Shown here one piece after another: positions 48,762-56,808 of a stretch of 64,000 nucleotides of DNA; the stretch's first letter is position 1, and every line of letters starts with the position of its first letter. Under the pieces are notes generated by a model. The model was not told the origin of the DNA. It saw only the letters and a list, made by a program, of their open reading frames with translations, and did not search any database. Made by a program: the position numbers and the translations under genes. Source of the stretch: Acidobacteriaceae bacterium (GTDB lineage Bacteria > Acidobacteriota > Terriglobia > Terriglobales > Acidobacteriaceae); contig DAIDKP010000016.1 of the NCBI GenBank assembly GCA_027449965.1, positions 1 to 64,000 on the forward strand, in the 5' to 3' direction.

Positions 48762-49241
48762 TCAGCGCTCCGGGTGCGTTCGCAGCTTGATTTGATAACC
48801 AAGGTTACGCATGAATCGATTGAGGAGTCCAAGACCCCGACGCATATCACGGCTGAAGAAATTCACAACGAGAGAACGGAAGGATGGAGGTTCAGCAGGT
48901 GTTGATTGTGCGCTGCCAAACGTATCGGCAACCGCAACTCCGATGCCCTCAATGATCGTCGGATCGACGGATGCAAGCATCTTGCCCAGCAAGAGCAGGT
49001 TACGAGTTGCTCGAATCGCGGTTTCAGTGTTGGCCGCCCCAGCTGCAGTTTCAATCAGCGTATCGTGAGAATCCAGAGCCGCTTGGGCGATTCGAAGCAA
49101 TCCGCTGGCGCGCAACGCCTCGAGCAGTTCACAGCTCTCCAGTAAAGCCGCGGCATAATCGGATGGTGCTGACTCAATGCGAGCAAGCAGCTCGCGCTTG
49201 GGGTCGCGCGGTGGAATCTCCAGCGAAATGGGCTGAGCCAT
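48762..49241 (-). CDS. DUF1641 family protein, formate dehydrogenase-associated
   Basis: A 159-residue mostly helical protein. LLESCELLEALRASGLLRIAQAALDSHDTLIETAAGAANTETAIRATRNLLLLGKMLASVDP matches DUF1641, a family found next to the YrhE-type formate dehydrogenase alpha subunit in Bacillus and Staphylococcus. There is no signal or membrane segment. The ATG is three bases past the fdhA stop, and its AAGGAGG lies within the end of fdhA, so the two are translationally linked. It may be an assembly factor or small subunit of the dehydrogenase; this is not established. Confidence 0.88.
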   Translation of the reverse strand: MAQPISLEIPPRDPKRELLARIESAPSDYAAALLESCELLEALRASGLLRIAQAALDSHDTLIETAAGAANTETAIRATRNLLLLGKMLASVDPTIIEGIGVAVADTFGSAQSTPAEPPSFRSLVVNFFSRDMRRGLGLLNRFMRNLGYQIKLRTHPER

Positions 49242-49244
49242 GGA

Positions 49245-52200
49245 TCAATCCTCCTTGTGCTGCGTTGCGGTTCGTTGCTCCATACCTGTCAGTTTTTCCT
49301 TCCGATGCGCGGATTGAATCTGAACCAGTGAGGAATGGCTCTCGCTTTCTCCAGGCATTCGATAATCTGCGCGCCTCCACTTGCGCTCTACCTCGACTCC
49401 GCGTTGCGGAGTCGGGTGACCAAAACGCGCATTCGTGCGTGGCAAAGGAGCTGGTCCCGTCGGTGCGAGAACGCGCATGCGCACGGATGTTTCTTTATAC
49501 GCCGGAGTATGCGTTGCCGCATCGGTATGACTGCTGGTCAGACGATTCACGGCGGACTCTGTCGAGTTCATCGGCATATACAACTGGTCGCCTTCCACGC
49601 GATCGGTGACCAGCGCTGAAGCCTCAACCTGACCATAACGCGAGGTCAGTTCCAGCACGGATCCAGTCTCGATTCCTCGCGCTCGGGCCAACGCGGGAGA
49701 AACCTCAATAAACGTACAAGGAGTTCTCTCGCGAATTCCTTCTGTACGGAGGGTCATGTTGCCCTCATGGAAATGTTCCAGCAGACGCCCGTTGTTGAGA
49801 TGCAGATCAAAGTGATCATCTGGCGGATCGGTTGGCTCCGTAAATGCAACCGGATAAAGTTGAGCTTTGCCATCCGGAAAAGCAAATCGCTCGGTATAAA
49901 GCAGGGGTTGGTCGGATCCATCCTCAGCTACCGGCCATTGCAGTGTGCGATAGCCTTCAAGACGTTCATAGCTGACACCGGCCATCAAAGGCGTGAGCGC
50001 TGCAATTTCGTCATAAATCTGCGAGGGATGTTGATACTTCCAGTTCGCGCCGAGATGGTTGGCAACGTCCTGAATAATTTGCCAGTCTGGACGACTTTCT
50101 CCGAGTGGCTCAAAGACTTGATACAGTCGCTGAATGCGGCGCTCTGTACTCGTAAATGTTCCCTCTTTTTCCAGACTCGGCGATGCCGGCAGGATCACAT
50201 CGGCGAAGCGACAGGTGTCTGTGAAAAAAATCTCCTGCACGACAAAAAACTCCAGTTTTGCCAGTGCGGCTGCCACGTGGTTGGCGTTGGAATCAACCAG
50301 ACTCATCTCCTCGCCAAAAAGATACATCGACTTCAGGTCGCCCGCGTGAATAGCATCGATCATCTGATGGTTATCCAGACCAGGCTTTTCCGGCAGATTC
50401 ACGCCCCAGGCAATTTCAAATTTCGAGCGAACCGCTGGATCAGTGACGCTTTGATAGCCCGGCAAAAAGTTCGGCATCGCGCCGTGATCACTGGCTCCCT
50501 GCACATTGTTATGTCCACGGAGTGGATAGGCGCCTGCTCCGGGACGCATGTAGTTACCGGTTACCAGCAACAGGTTCGATATTGCAGTAGAAGTGTCTGA
50601 TCCCATCGAGTGCTGTGTTACGCCCATTGCCCAAAGCACGCAAACACCGTCTGCCGTTGCGATGCGCCGTGCGACGTCTTCCAAAGTAGCCAAAAGAACC
50701 CCGCAACGTTCGCTGGCCATTTCCAATGTGTAAGGCGCGAGGCTGACGCGAAACTCCTCCACTCCATTCACCCACTGGTCCAGAAACTCTTTCTTTGCAA
50801 GACCATGGTCCAAGATCCAGCGCGTGACGGCAGAAATCCACAACAGATCGGTTCCGGGCCTGGGACGGAAGAAAACATCAGCGCGTGAAGCCATCTCATG
50901 CTCGCGCAGATCAGCAACAATCAGCTGTTGACCACGCAGTTTATGCGCTCGCTTGACGCGCGTGGCCAGCACTGGATGGCTCTCTGCGGTATTACTGCCC
51001 ACTATCAGCACCAGACCAGCTTGCTCAATGTCGGAGATAGATCCCGCATCGCCACCATAGCCAACCGTGCGAAAGAGTCCCACCGTTGCGGGAGCCTGGC
51101 AATAGCGCGAGCAGTTGTCCATATTGTTGGTGCCGACAACGGCGCGCGCCAGCTTCTGCATCAGATAGCTCTCTTCGTTTGTGCATTTGGAGGAAGAGAT
51201 GAAGGCAAGAGCATCTGCACCGTGAGCGCTTCTGATCTCCCGGAACCGGCGAGCTACCAGTGCAAGCGCTTCATCCCATCCTGCCTCGCGAAAGTGACCA
51301 TTCTCGCGGATAAGCGGCTTCGTGAGCCGATCTGAGCTATTCACATACTCCCAGCCAAACTTGCCTTTGATGCAAGTGGATACCCCATTTGCCGCGCCCT
51401 CCGCAGGCTCTACTTTGAGGATGCGCCGGGAAGTTGGCGACTCTTCCGACCAAACGTCAAAGCTGCATCCAACACCGCAATACGTACAGACCGTCTTGGT
51501 CCGTCGAATGCGATCTTCTCGCATGGCCGCCTCCACCTCGGAGAGTTGCAGGATCGCGCCGTAACCAATCTCTGGCTCAATGCCTTTGACCACATCGATC
51601 ATTGCATTGAGTGCTCCCTGTGGAATCGCGCTCAAATATCCGGCCTGGCCCAACATGCTGCGCTCCATCAGTGCATTGCAGGGGCAGACGGTCACACAGT
51701 GCCCACAGGAGACGCAACTGGATTCACCAATGGAAGCGCCACCGTCCCACAGCACACGCGGACGCTCCATCTCCCAGCCGATGGTAAGCGTCTCATTCAC
51801 TTGCAGATTCTGGCACGCTTCCACGCAGCGACCGCACAAGATGCACTGGTCGGGATCATACCGATAAAACGGGTTTGAGAAATCTGCCTGGTAGGGCTTG
51901 GATGTATAAGGAATGGACTGATGCTCCACCGCAAGCAGTCGCGTCGTATTGTGCACGGTACAGTTTCCATTGTTGTTGTCGCACACCGTGCAGTACAGCA
52001 TGTGGTTGCCAAGAATGCGATCAAAGGCCTCGCGACGCGCAGCCTCAGCTCGACGTGATGTCGTCTCGACTCGCATTCCTGGCGCAGCAAGCAAGGAACA
52101 GGCACGTGCAAGCTTGCCATCCAACTCCACCATGCATGTGTCGCAAGTCTGAATCGGACCAAGCTGGGGATGGTGGCAAACCTGTGGAAGATCCAGGCCG

Positions 52201-52286
52201 GCGCGCGCAATCACATTCAGCAGCGGTTCGCCGGAAACAATAGGAACCGGCATACCATTTATCAGCAAACTATCCACAGCACTCAT
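49245..52286 (-). CDS. fdhA: formate dehydrogenase alpha subunit, NuoG-like, Cys type
   Basis: A 1013-residue molybdopterin enzyme. Residues 1-80 form a 2Fe-2S domain (Cys37, 48, 51, 63). Then come a His-Cys3 cluster site (HMLYCTVCDNNNGNC, 95-108) and two 4Fe-4S motifs (Cys148-158 and 191-201). The MGD-binding catalytic part starts at ~260 with Cys267, 270, 274 and 305. The molybdenum ligand is Cys396 in NMDNCSRYCQAPA where FdhF has selenocysteine; the next residue is Gln, not the His of classical formate dehydrogenases. This matches the Bacillus YrhE/Staphylococcus FdhA type. No signal peptide, so it is cytoplasmic. ATG at 52286 with GGGGGA upstream. Confidence 0.92.
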   Translation of the reverse strand: MSAVDSLLINGMPVPIVSGEPLLNVIARAGLDLPQVCHHPQLGPIQTCDTCMVELDGKLARACSLLAAPGMRVETTSRRAEAARREAFDRILGNHMLYCTVCDNNNGNCTVHNTTRLLAVEHQSIPYTSKPYQADFSNPFYRYDPDQCILCGRCVEACQNLQVNETLTIGWEMERPRVLWDGGASIGESSCVSCGHCVTVCPCNALMERSMLGQAGYLSAIPQGALNAMIDVVKGIEPEIGYGAILQLSEVEAAMREDRIRRTKTVCTYCGVGCSFDVWSEESPTSRRILKVEPAEGAANGVSTCIKGKFGWEYVNSSDRLTKPLIRENGHFREAGWDEALALVARRFREIRSAHGADALAFISSSKCTNEESYLMQKLARAVVGTNNMDNCSRYCQAPATVGLFRTVGYGGDAGSISDIEQAGLVLIVGSNTAESHPVLATRVKRAHKLRGQQLIVADLREHEMASRADVFFRPRPGTDLLWISAVTRWILDHGLAKKEFLDQWVNGVEEFRVSLAPYTLEMASERCGVLLATLEDVARRIATADGVCVLWAMGVTQHSMGSDTSTAISNLLLVTGNYMRPGAGAYPLRGHNNVQGASDHGAMPNFLPGYQSVTDPAVRSKFEIAWGVNLPEKPGLDNHQMIDAIHAGDLKSMYLFGEEMSLVDSNANHVAAALAKLEFFVVQEIFFTDTCRFADVILPASPSLEKEGTFTSTERRIQRLYQVFEPLGESRPDWQIIQDVANHLGANWKYQHPSQIYDEIAALTPLMAGVSYERLEGYRTLQWPVAEDGSDQPLLYTERFAFPDGKAQLYPVAFTEPTDPPDDHFDLHLNNGRLLEHFHEGNMTLRTEGIRERTPCTFIEVSPALARARGIETGSVLELTSRYGQVEASALVTDRVEGDQLYMPMNSTESAVNRLTSSHTDAATHTPAYKETSVRMRVLAPTGPAPLPRTNARFGHPTPQRGVEVERKWRRADYRMPGESESHSSLVQIQSAHRKEKLTGMEQRTATQHKED

Positions 52287-52329
52287 CGAAGACAATCCCC
52301 CGCTTTGCGAGTGTACGCTTGTTCAACAC

Positions 52330-52354
52330 AATGAAACCATCCCGTGGGGATGGT
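52330..52354 (-). terminator. possible terminator after fdhD
   Basis: A seven-base-pair hairpin ACCATCC/GGATGGT with a five-base loop lies at 52336-52354. On the minus strand TTTCATTG follows, a weak T tract. It is 66 bases past the fdhD stop and 50 bases before the fdhA start. Confidence 0.35.
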
Positions 52355-52419
52355 CCATGCTCATACAATGAAAAATATACATAAATTTCATATTCATCTT
52401 CCCTGTTGCACTCCATCTG

Positions 52420-53277
52420 TCATAGCTTGCACCGCTGGGAGCCGGAGTAGATCACAAAGCGACGTTCTCGCAGAAAACCAATCAGCGTCAACCCCAGCTC
52501 GCGCGCAAGCTGAACAGCCAGCGTGGAAGGCGCGGAAATGGAGACAACGACTGGGATACCCGCAGCAATCGCTTTCTGGGTAATTTCAAATCCACATCGC
52601 CCACTGACCATCAGCATGTTCTTGTGCAGTGGAACAAGACCGCGCTCCATCGCCCAGCCAACAACTTTGTCCACCGCATTATGGCGGCCGATATCTTCAC
52701 GCAGAACCAGCAATTCCCCGGCAAGATCAAAAAGCGCAGCAGCATGCAGACCTCCTGTATGCGCAAAGATTGTTTGCGCAGCAGTCAACCTCCTCGGTAG
52801 TTCGCAAATCAGCTCCGAGGAGACGACCACACCCTCCGCATCCACACGCAACCCGCGCAGACGTATCGCGTCGATGGTTGCCTTTCCGCAGATTCCGCAG
52901 CTTGAACTCGCAAAAAAATTGCGCTGAACCTGATCCAAAATCATGGTTCCTGAATCCCTCAATGTCGCACAGATTCGATTCTGCGCCGCACGCGTTGAAG
53001 GATTTCCTTCTGCAGGAACAGCCTGCAACGAAAGCAGATCCCCAGGCTTTTCCAGTATGCCTTCCGTCAGCAGAAATCCCGCAGCCAGCTCACGATCATG
53101 GCCAGGCGTCCGCATGGTGACCGCCAGAGAACGGTCACCATGGAGACGATCTGCAATGCATATCTCCAGCGGCTCTTCTGCTGCGATTGAATCCAGATGC
53201 CCGGTGGTGCTTCCTTCCTCCCACACGGTCACCTGAGTCCACTCAAGACTGCGCGGCGGCGGCACTTGTCGCGTCAC
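52420..53277 (-). CDS. fdhD: formate dehydrogenase accessory sulfurtransferase FdhD
   Basis: A 285-residue protein that passes sulfur from a cysteine desulfurase to the molybdenum cofactor of formate dehydrogenase. The essential CxxC is SSCGICGK (Cys127, Cys130). AAGFLLTEGIL, HTGGLHAAALFD, REDIGRHNAVDKVVG and SGRCGFEITQKA are the conserved blocks. It lies immediately upstream of fdhA, 133 bases apart with a weak terminator-like hairpin between, so the genes may be partly independently transcribed. ATG at 53277. Confidence 0.96.
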   Translation of the reverse strand: MTRQVPPPRSLEWTQVTVWEEGSTTGHLDSIAAEEPLEICIADRLHGDRSLAVTMRTPGHDRELAAGFLLTEGILEKPGDLLSLQAVPAEGNPSTRAAQNRICATLRDSGTMILDQVQRNFFASSSCGICGKATIDAIRLRGLRVDAEGVVVSSELICELPRRLTAAQTIFAHTGGLHAAALFDLAGELLVLREDIGRHNAVDKVVGWAMERGLVPLHKNMLMVSGRCGFEITQKAIAAGIPVVVSISAPSTLAVQLARELGLTLIGFLRERRFVIYSGSQRCKL

Positions 53278-53392
53278 TGGCTATCACCAGAGAGATGGAA
53301 GACCATCCAATTTCGTCGCACTAGCACATGCATGGAGTTCCCTCCTCTCAGACCACTGCCCGTTCACCTGCCCAATCAGCCGCAAACGCTCC

Positions 53393-55150
53393 CTATCGTC
53401 GCGCCTGAATTGTGCGAGGTCCCTTGGCCGCAGCACGTTTGGCCGCCAAAGCATTCAGTTCACGACCAAGTTTCGAGCGATTGATGCCAAGCTGCAGACC
53501 AATGTTGAGCAGATTTCCGGTGGCCCAGTAAAGTGCGAGTCCCGAGGCGAATCCCCACATGGAGAAGCCGAAGATCGCTGGCATCATAAAGGCCATCATG
53601 CGCCGCTGTGCCGGATCCATACCCGGCGACGGCGTTATGAACTGAACCAGAAACATGCTCGCAATGATCAGGATCGGAAGGATGTGCAACGGGTCTGCCG
53701 CAGCCAGATTGGGCAACCAGCCCCACGAAGCCTGCCGAAGTTCTATCGAGTTCAACAGAACCCGATAGTAAGCGAAGAAGAGTGGCATCTGAACCAGCAA
53801 GGGCAGACAACCGCCGTACATGTTGATGCCCTCCTCCTTGTAAAGCTTCATCGTCTCGGCATTCATCTCCGCTTTGCGCGGGTCTGTCGCCTTCAGGTTG
53901 GCATACTTGCGCTTGATCGCGTCCAGCTTGGGCTGGACACGCTGCATCTTGAGCGACGACTTCATCATCGTGAAGCGCGTCGGCAGCATCAGCAGATTGA
54001 AGAAAAGTGTGACTACGATAATCGACCAACCCCAGTTGGGAATGAAATGGTCGTGAACGTAACGCAGCAGCAGAAAAAGCGGCTCAGCGATCACCTTGAA
54101 CCAACCGTACTGGATCAGAGGACGCAGATTTTCGCCAACAGCTTTGCCATCCGGCGCCGTCGTGTGGATTGAACCAAGCACATCGTATTGCAGCGGCCCC
54201 GCAAACAGTCGCGTATGGGTAGGACCCGATTGATTGCCAACTGCTGCACCCAGCACCGGCTCAGCGAGTTCCGCACCCTTTGGGCTGCTGGCGTCACGCG
54301 GAACCTGCATGGATTCATGCAGGGTGACAACGGAAGCATCCGCAGGCGTCGCAGGAAGGAAGGTCGCACCGAAATAAAGATCAATCATGCCTGCATAGTC
54401 GAAGGGCTGGTTCAGCGTAGCTCCTCCACTGATCTTCTTGGCAGCCGTCGTGTCTCGCTTGCCGTCCGAGGAGAAAGCAAACTTCGTGTAGTTGTACTGC
54501 GCTGCTTCTTCCAGATCACCAAGACCGCTGGGCCAGGAGACGAGCGCGCGCACATACTGCCCATTCTGCAGGACCGCAACTTTGACATCGATAACATAAC
54601 TTTCATTGAAGAGAAAAGTCTTGGTTACCTGAAGCGGCCCATCGACATAGCGAAAGACGATACCCGTCGGAGCAGTAATATCTCCGGTGACCGAGGGCTT
54701 GTAGAGCACACTGTTCAATTGAGCGGTCAGCTGCGGCTCATACGTATAAAGGGAAAGAGGAAATCCAAAACGTGATGCCGCGGCCTGATTGACCAGATCC
54801 AGCGGATGTCCGTGAGAGTCCTTATATCGTTTGAGAATCCAGCTTTTGACCTGTGCGCCACGATTGGTGAAGGTAATGCGATAAAGATCGTTTTCGACAG
54901 TCGTCGTGGACTCCGAGACAGCCTGAATCTTTGCCGCAGATGACGAGACAGCACCCGGCGTCACAGGTACTGGCGCTGGGGCATGTGTCGACGTAGACGA
55001 AGATGCAGGCGCCTGCGGCGGAACGGGCGGCTTGAAATATTGAAAAGCCATGAGCGCGCCAAGAGCAAGCAGCGTAAAGATGAGCATGGAGCGCATATCG
55101 CCGCCGCCAGAGCCGGGCGAAGAAGCATTGGGATTGCGAATTTCAGCCAA
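53393..55150 (-). CDS. yidC: membrane protein insertase YidC
   Basis: A 585-residue Gram-negative-type YidC/Oxa1 insertase. There is an N-terminal membrane anchor (about 20-36), a Pro/Ser-rich linker, a large periplasmic beta domain (about 75-335), then the conserved core from ~355 (GWSIIVVTLFFNLLMLPTRFTMMKSSLKMQRVQPKLDAIKRKY) with five membrane segments. The positively charged groove Arg is in that first core helix (LPTRF). The C-terminus is basic. The order yidC-yidD-rnpA-rpmH is the classical origin-proximal cluster. ATG at 55150. Confidence 0.97.
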   Translation of the reverse strand: MAEIRNPNASSPGSGGGDMRSMLIFTLLALGALMAFQYFKPPVPPQAPASSSTSTHAPAPVPVTPGAVSSSAAKIQAVSESTTTVENDLYRITFTNRGAQVKSWILKRYKDSHGHPLDLVNQAAASRFGFPLSLYTYEPQLTAQLNSVLYKPSVTGDITAPTGIVFRYVDGPLQVTKTFLFNESYVIDVKVAVLQNGQYVRALVSWPSGLGDLEEAAQYNYTKFAFSSDGKRDTTAAKKISGGATLNQPFDYAGMIDLYFGATFLPATPADASVVTLHESMQVPRDASSPKGAELAEPVLGAAVGNQSGPTHTRLFAGPLQYDVLGSIHTTAPDGKAVGENLRPLIQYGWFKVIAEPLFLLLRYVHDHFIPNWGWSIIVVTLFFNLLMLPTRFTMMKSSLKMQRVQPKLDAIKRKYANLKATDPRKAEMNAETMKLYKEEGINMYGGCLPLLVQMPLFFAYYRVLLNSIELRQASWGWLPNLAAADPLHILPILIIASMFLVQFITPSPGMDPAQRRMMAFMMPAIFGFSMWGFASGLALYWATGNLLNIGLQLGINRSKLGRELNALAAKRAAAKGPRTIQARR

Positions 55151-55207
55151 AGAAGTTTGTCCTGTCGTTGAGCCTGCGCAGCAAGGGGGAAAATCCGCGC
55201 TACATGT

Positions 55208-55483
55208 TTATGGTAACGGGTGATGTTCCCGCGTCATCCCATCCATGGCCGCAACAGGCAACGGAACGGGGTCAAATCCGCCCTGTCTGAATGGATGGCA
55301 GCGGGCAAGGCGAAAAATCGCAAGCCGCAATCCACGGGCAGCGCCGTGCATCTGTATTGCCTCGGCTGCATATTCGGAGCAGGTGGGATAAAAACGACAT
55401 CCACCAGGAAAGACAGAATGCATTGCCGGAGAAATCCAGCGTCGATACAAGGAAAGAAGTGCCAACAGCGCGCGACGCATCAT
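55208..55483 (-). CDS. yidD: membrane protein insertion efficiency factor YidD
   Basis: A 91-residue protein of the YidD family, which helps membrane protein insertion. [36 protein letters not shown] contains the conserved CRFxPTCSxY motif, and [17 protein letters not shown] is the second signature. It has an amphipathic N-terminal helix. The ATG overlaps the rnpA stop by four bases. It lies 57 bases upstream of yidC. Confidence 0.95.
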   Translation of the reverse strand: MMRRALLALLSLYRRWISPAMHSVFPGGCRFYPTCSEYAAEAIQMHGAARGLRLAIFRLARCHPFRQGGFDPVPLPVAAMDGMTREHHPLP

Positions 55484-56043
55484 CTCTCCGCCTCCACAAA
55501 TCGGCCGTTCACAGATGCAGGCAAAGATCCACGTTGCTCTCCGCCTTTCCCTGCGAGTGTCGGTGAACCCATCTTCTTCACCAATGCACTCGGGTTACGT
55601 TGCACGTATTCTGCCGCGCGAGAAAAAATGCCCCGCACATCGGCGAGTAGATCAAAATACTCCATGCTGAGCACAGTTCGACGCGGATGCAGAATCAAGT
55701 CAAGTCCCGGAGGCAACAACTCCAGGGAAGCGCGAATCACCGCTCGAAGTCTTCTTTTGATGCGGTTGCGATCATGCGCTTTCCCAAGCACTTTTCCCAC
55801 TGTCAGGCCAACGCGGGCGGGCGCGCAACATGTCTCAGAGTCGGAACGTACATAGCCAAACCAAGCCATGGACGAAGCATGTTGCTTGCGCGCATGAGAA
55901 TAAACGACCTGAAAATCCGCATGATGACGCAAACGAGATCGCTGCCACCGAGACAATGAATCAAGGGGAGAAGGCTTTGCGCCGGGGACAATCAGTGAGT
56001 GAATCCTGGTTGAATCAGGCTTTTCGGGTGCGGCTTGAATCAT
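55480..56043 (-). CDS. rnpA: ribonuclease P protein component
   Basis: The protein subunit of RNase P, which processes the 5' ends of tRNAs. The RNR signature is [47 protein letters not shown] is the central cleft region. At about 187 residues it is longer than the usual ~120, with ~30 extra N-terminal residues and a ~35-residue C-terminal tail ([14 protein letters not shown]..). The start could be 56043, 56052 or later. It follows rpmH by 55 bases and overlaps yidD. Confidence 0.93.
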   Translation of the reverse strand: MIQAAPEKPDSTRIHSLIVPGAKPSPLDSLSRWQRSRLRHHADFQVVYSHARKQHASSMAWFGYVRSDSETCCAPARVGLTVGKVLGKAHDRNRIKRRLRAVIRASLELLPPGLDLILHPRRTVLSMEYFDLLADVRGIFSRAAEYVQRNPSALVKKMGSPTLAGKGGEQRGSLPASVNGRFVEAER

Positions 56044-56098
56044 CAACGTCATCCCGAAGGTTATGCGGCGAGCGAAGTCGCCGCACTCTGGATCGAAG

Positions 56099-56254
56099 TT
56101 AGTCGCGAAAACCAGCACTGACAGCGACGCGCTTGCGTCCCTGGGCTCGCCGACGGCTGAGGACGGCGGCTCCGCTCTTGGTCTTCATACGGGCACGGAA
56201 ACCGTGCGTCTTCACGCGCTTCCGGCGATTGGGTTGAAACGTGCGCTTGGGCAT
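56099..56254 (-). CDS. rpmH: 50S ribosomal protein L34
   Basis: A 51-residue basic protein: [20 protein letters not shown], then [21 protein letters not shown] and a short [11 protein letters not shown] end. The N-terminal and central Arg-rich blocks are diagnostic of L34. The ATG at 56254 has AGGAG six bases upstream. It is too short for many gene callers. It heads rpmH-rnpA-yidD-yidC and diverges from dnaA. Confidence 0.97.
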   Translation of the reverse strand: MPKRTFQPNRRKRVKTHGFRARMKTKSGAAVLSRRRAQGRKRVAVSAGFRD

Positions 56255-56351
56255 GATGCACTCCTGAAAAAATTCGGGCGTCTGTCAATCGCAGCGCCGA
56301 TTCGCTTCATTTGCTTTGCACGAAAACTTCTCTTCGAGCAGACAATTTCAG

Positions 56352-56380
56352 ATTATACCGCAAACGCGCTTTTTTTTCAC
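56352..56380 (-). promoter_or_regulatory. candidate rpmH operon promoter
   Basis: A perfect TATAAT on the minus strand (56352-56357) lies 17 bases from GTGAAA (56375-56380, four of six -35 matches) with an A tract in the spacer. It is about 100 bases upstream of rpmH. Confidence 0.6.
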
Positions 56381-56452
56381 TCCTCCGGCTGAAGCGCAAG
56401 AAGCACCGACCAGCAGCCGAATCGGCGCAAGAGGCTTGTAGCTGAAAGCGAG

Positions 56453-56478
56453 GAATCCCTCCAGGGATTCAACCCTGG
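56453..56478. repeat. overlapping inverted repeats in the origin region
   Basis: GAATCCCT-CC-AGGGATTC (56453-56470) overlaps CCAGGG-ATTCAA-CCCTGG (56461-56478). The two hairpins share bases and are mutually exclusive. Confidence 0.7.
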
Positions 56479-56513
56479 ATATTGTCGATTTCACTACAGA
56501 TGGTGCAACCAAT

Positions 56514-56522
56514 TTATCCACG
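56514..56522 (+). promoter_or_regulatory. DnaA-box-like site
   Basis: TTATCCACG differs from the consensus TTATCCACA at the last base. It lies in the rpmH-dnaA gap. A second, poor candidate (TAGTCCACA on the minus strand, about 56778-56786) lies just before dnaA. Confidence 0.5.
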
Positions 56523-56572
56523 TGAATGGAGTGTTGCAGAGGTCTCAATTTGTGCTAGTATCAGACCCGTTC

Positions 56573-56608
56573 ACAACATTTCCGAATGTTGTTTTGATTT
56601 GATTTTTT
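56573..56608 (+). terminator. terminator-like hairpin in the dnaA leader
   Basis: Perfect eight-base arms ACAACATT and AATGTTGT with a TCCG loop (56573-56592) are followed by TTTGATTTGATTTTTTC. This resembles an intrinsic terminator reading toward dnaA, 200 bases before its start codon. It could equally be an origin element with an AT-rich unwinding tract. Confidence 0.45.
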
Positions 56609-56681
56609 CAAGCCAAATTCTGCTCGTCCGACAATCCGTCGGAGAGCTTCCTGGCAGACGGTAGCAACTTCACTTTCAGCC

Positions 56682-56701
56682 CGCGATAGCTCGCTATCGC
56701 G
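56682..56701. repeat. inverted repeat upstream of dnaA
   Basis: Arms CGCGATAG and CTATCGCG with a CTCG loop, about 108 bases before the dnaA start. It could be a protein-binding site or a hairpin in the dnaA leader. Confidence 0.65.
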
Positions 56702-56808
56702 TAGCCTGACTGTTTTCTGTGCGCTATTGGTTTGTCCGTGGGTTTTTGCGCTGTTGCTTTTCGATTTCATTCCAACCGTTGTGGACTACGAAAGCAAGGA
56801 AGTTTTCC

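Larger units (their letters stand above)
56255..56808. other. oriC: candidate replication origin region (rpmH-dnaA intergenic)
   Basis: A 554-base gap between divergent rpmH and dnaA, the classical bacterial origin position. It holds a DnaA-box-like site (56514-56522), inverted repeats at 56453-56478, 56573-56592 and 56682-56701, and a T-rich tract (56589-56608). Only one good DnaA box is visible, fewer than in most origins, so part of the origin could lie elsewhere. Gene orientation on both sides is consistent with forks leaving from here. Confidence 0.55.
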
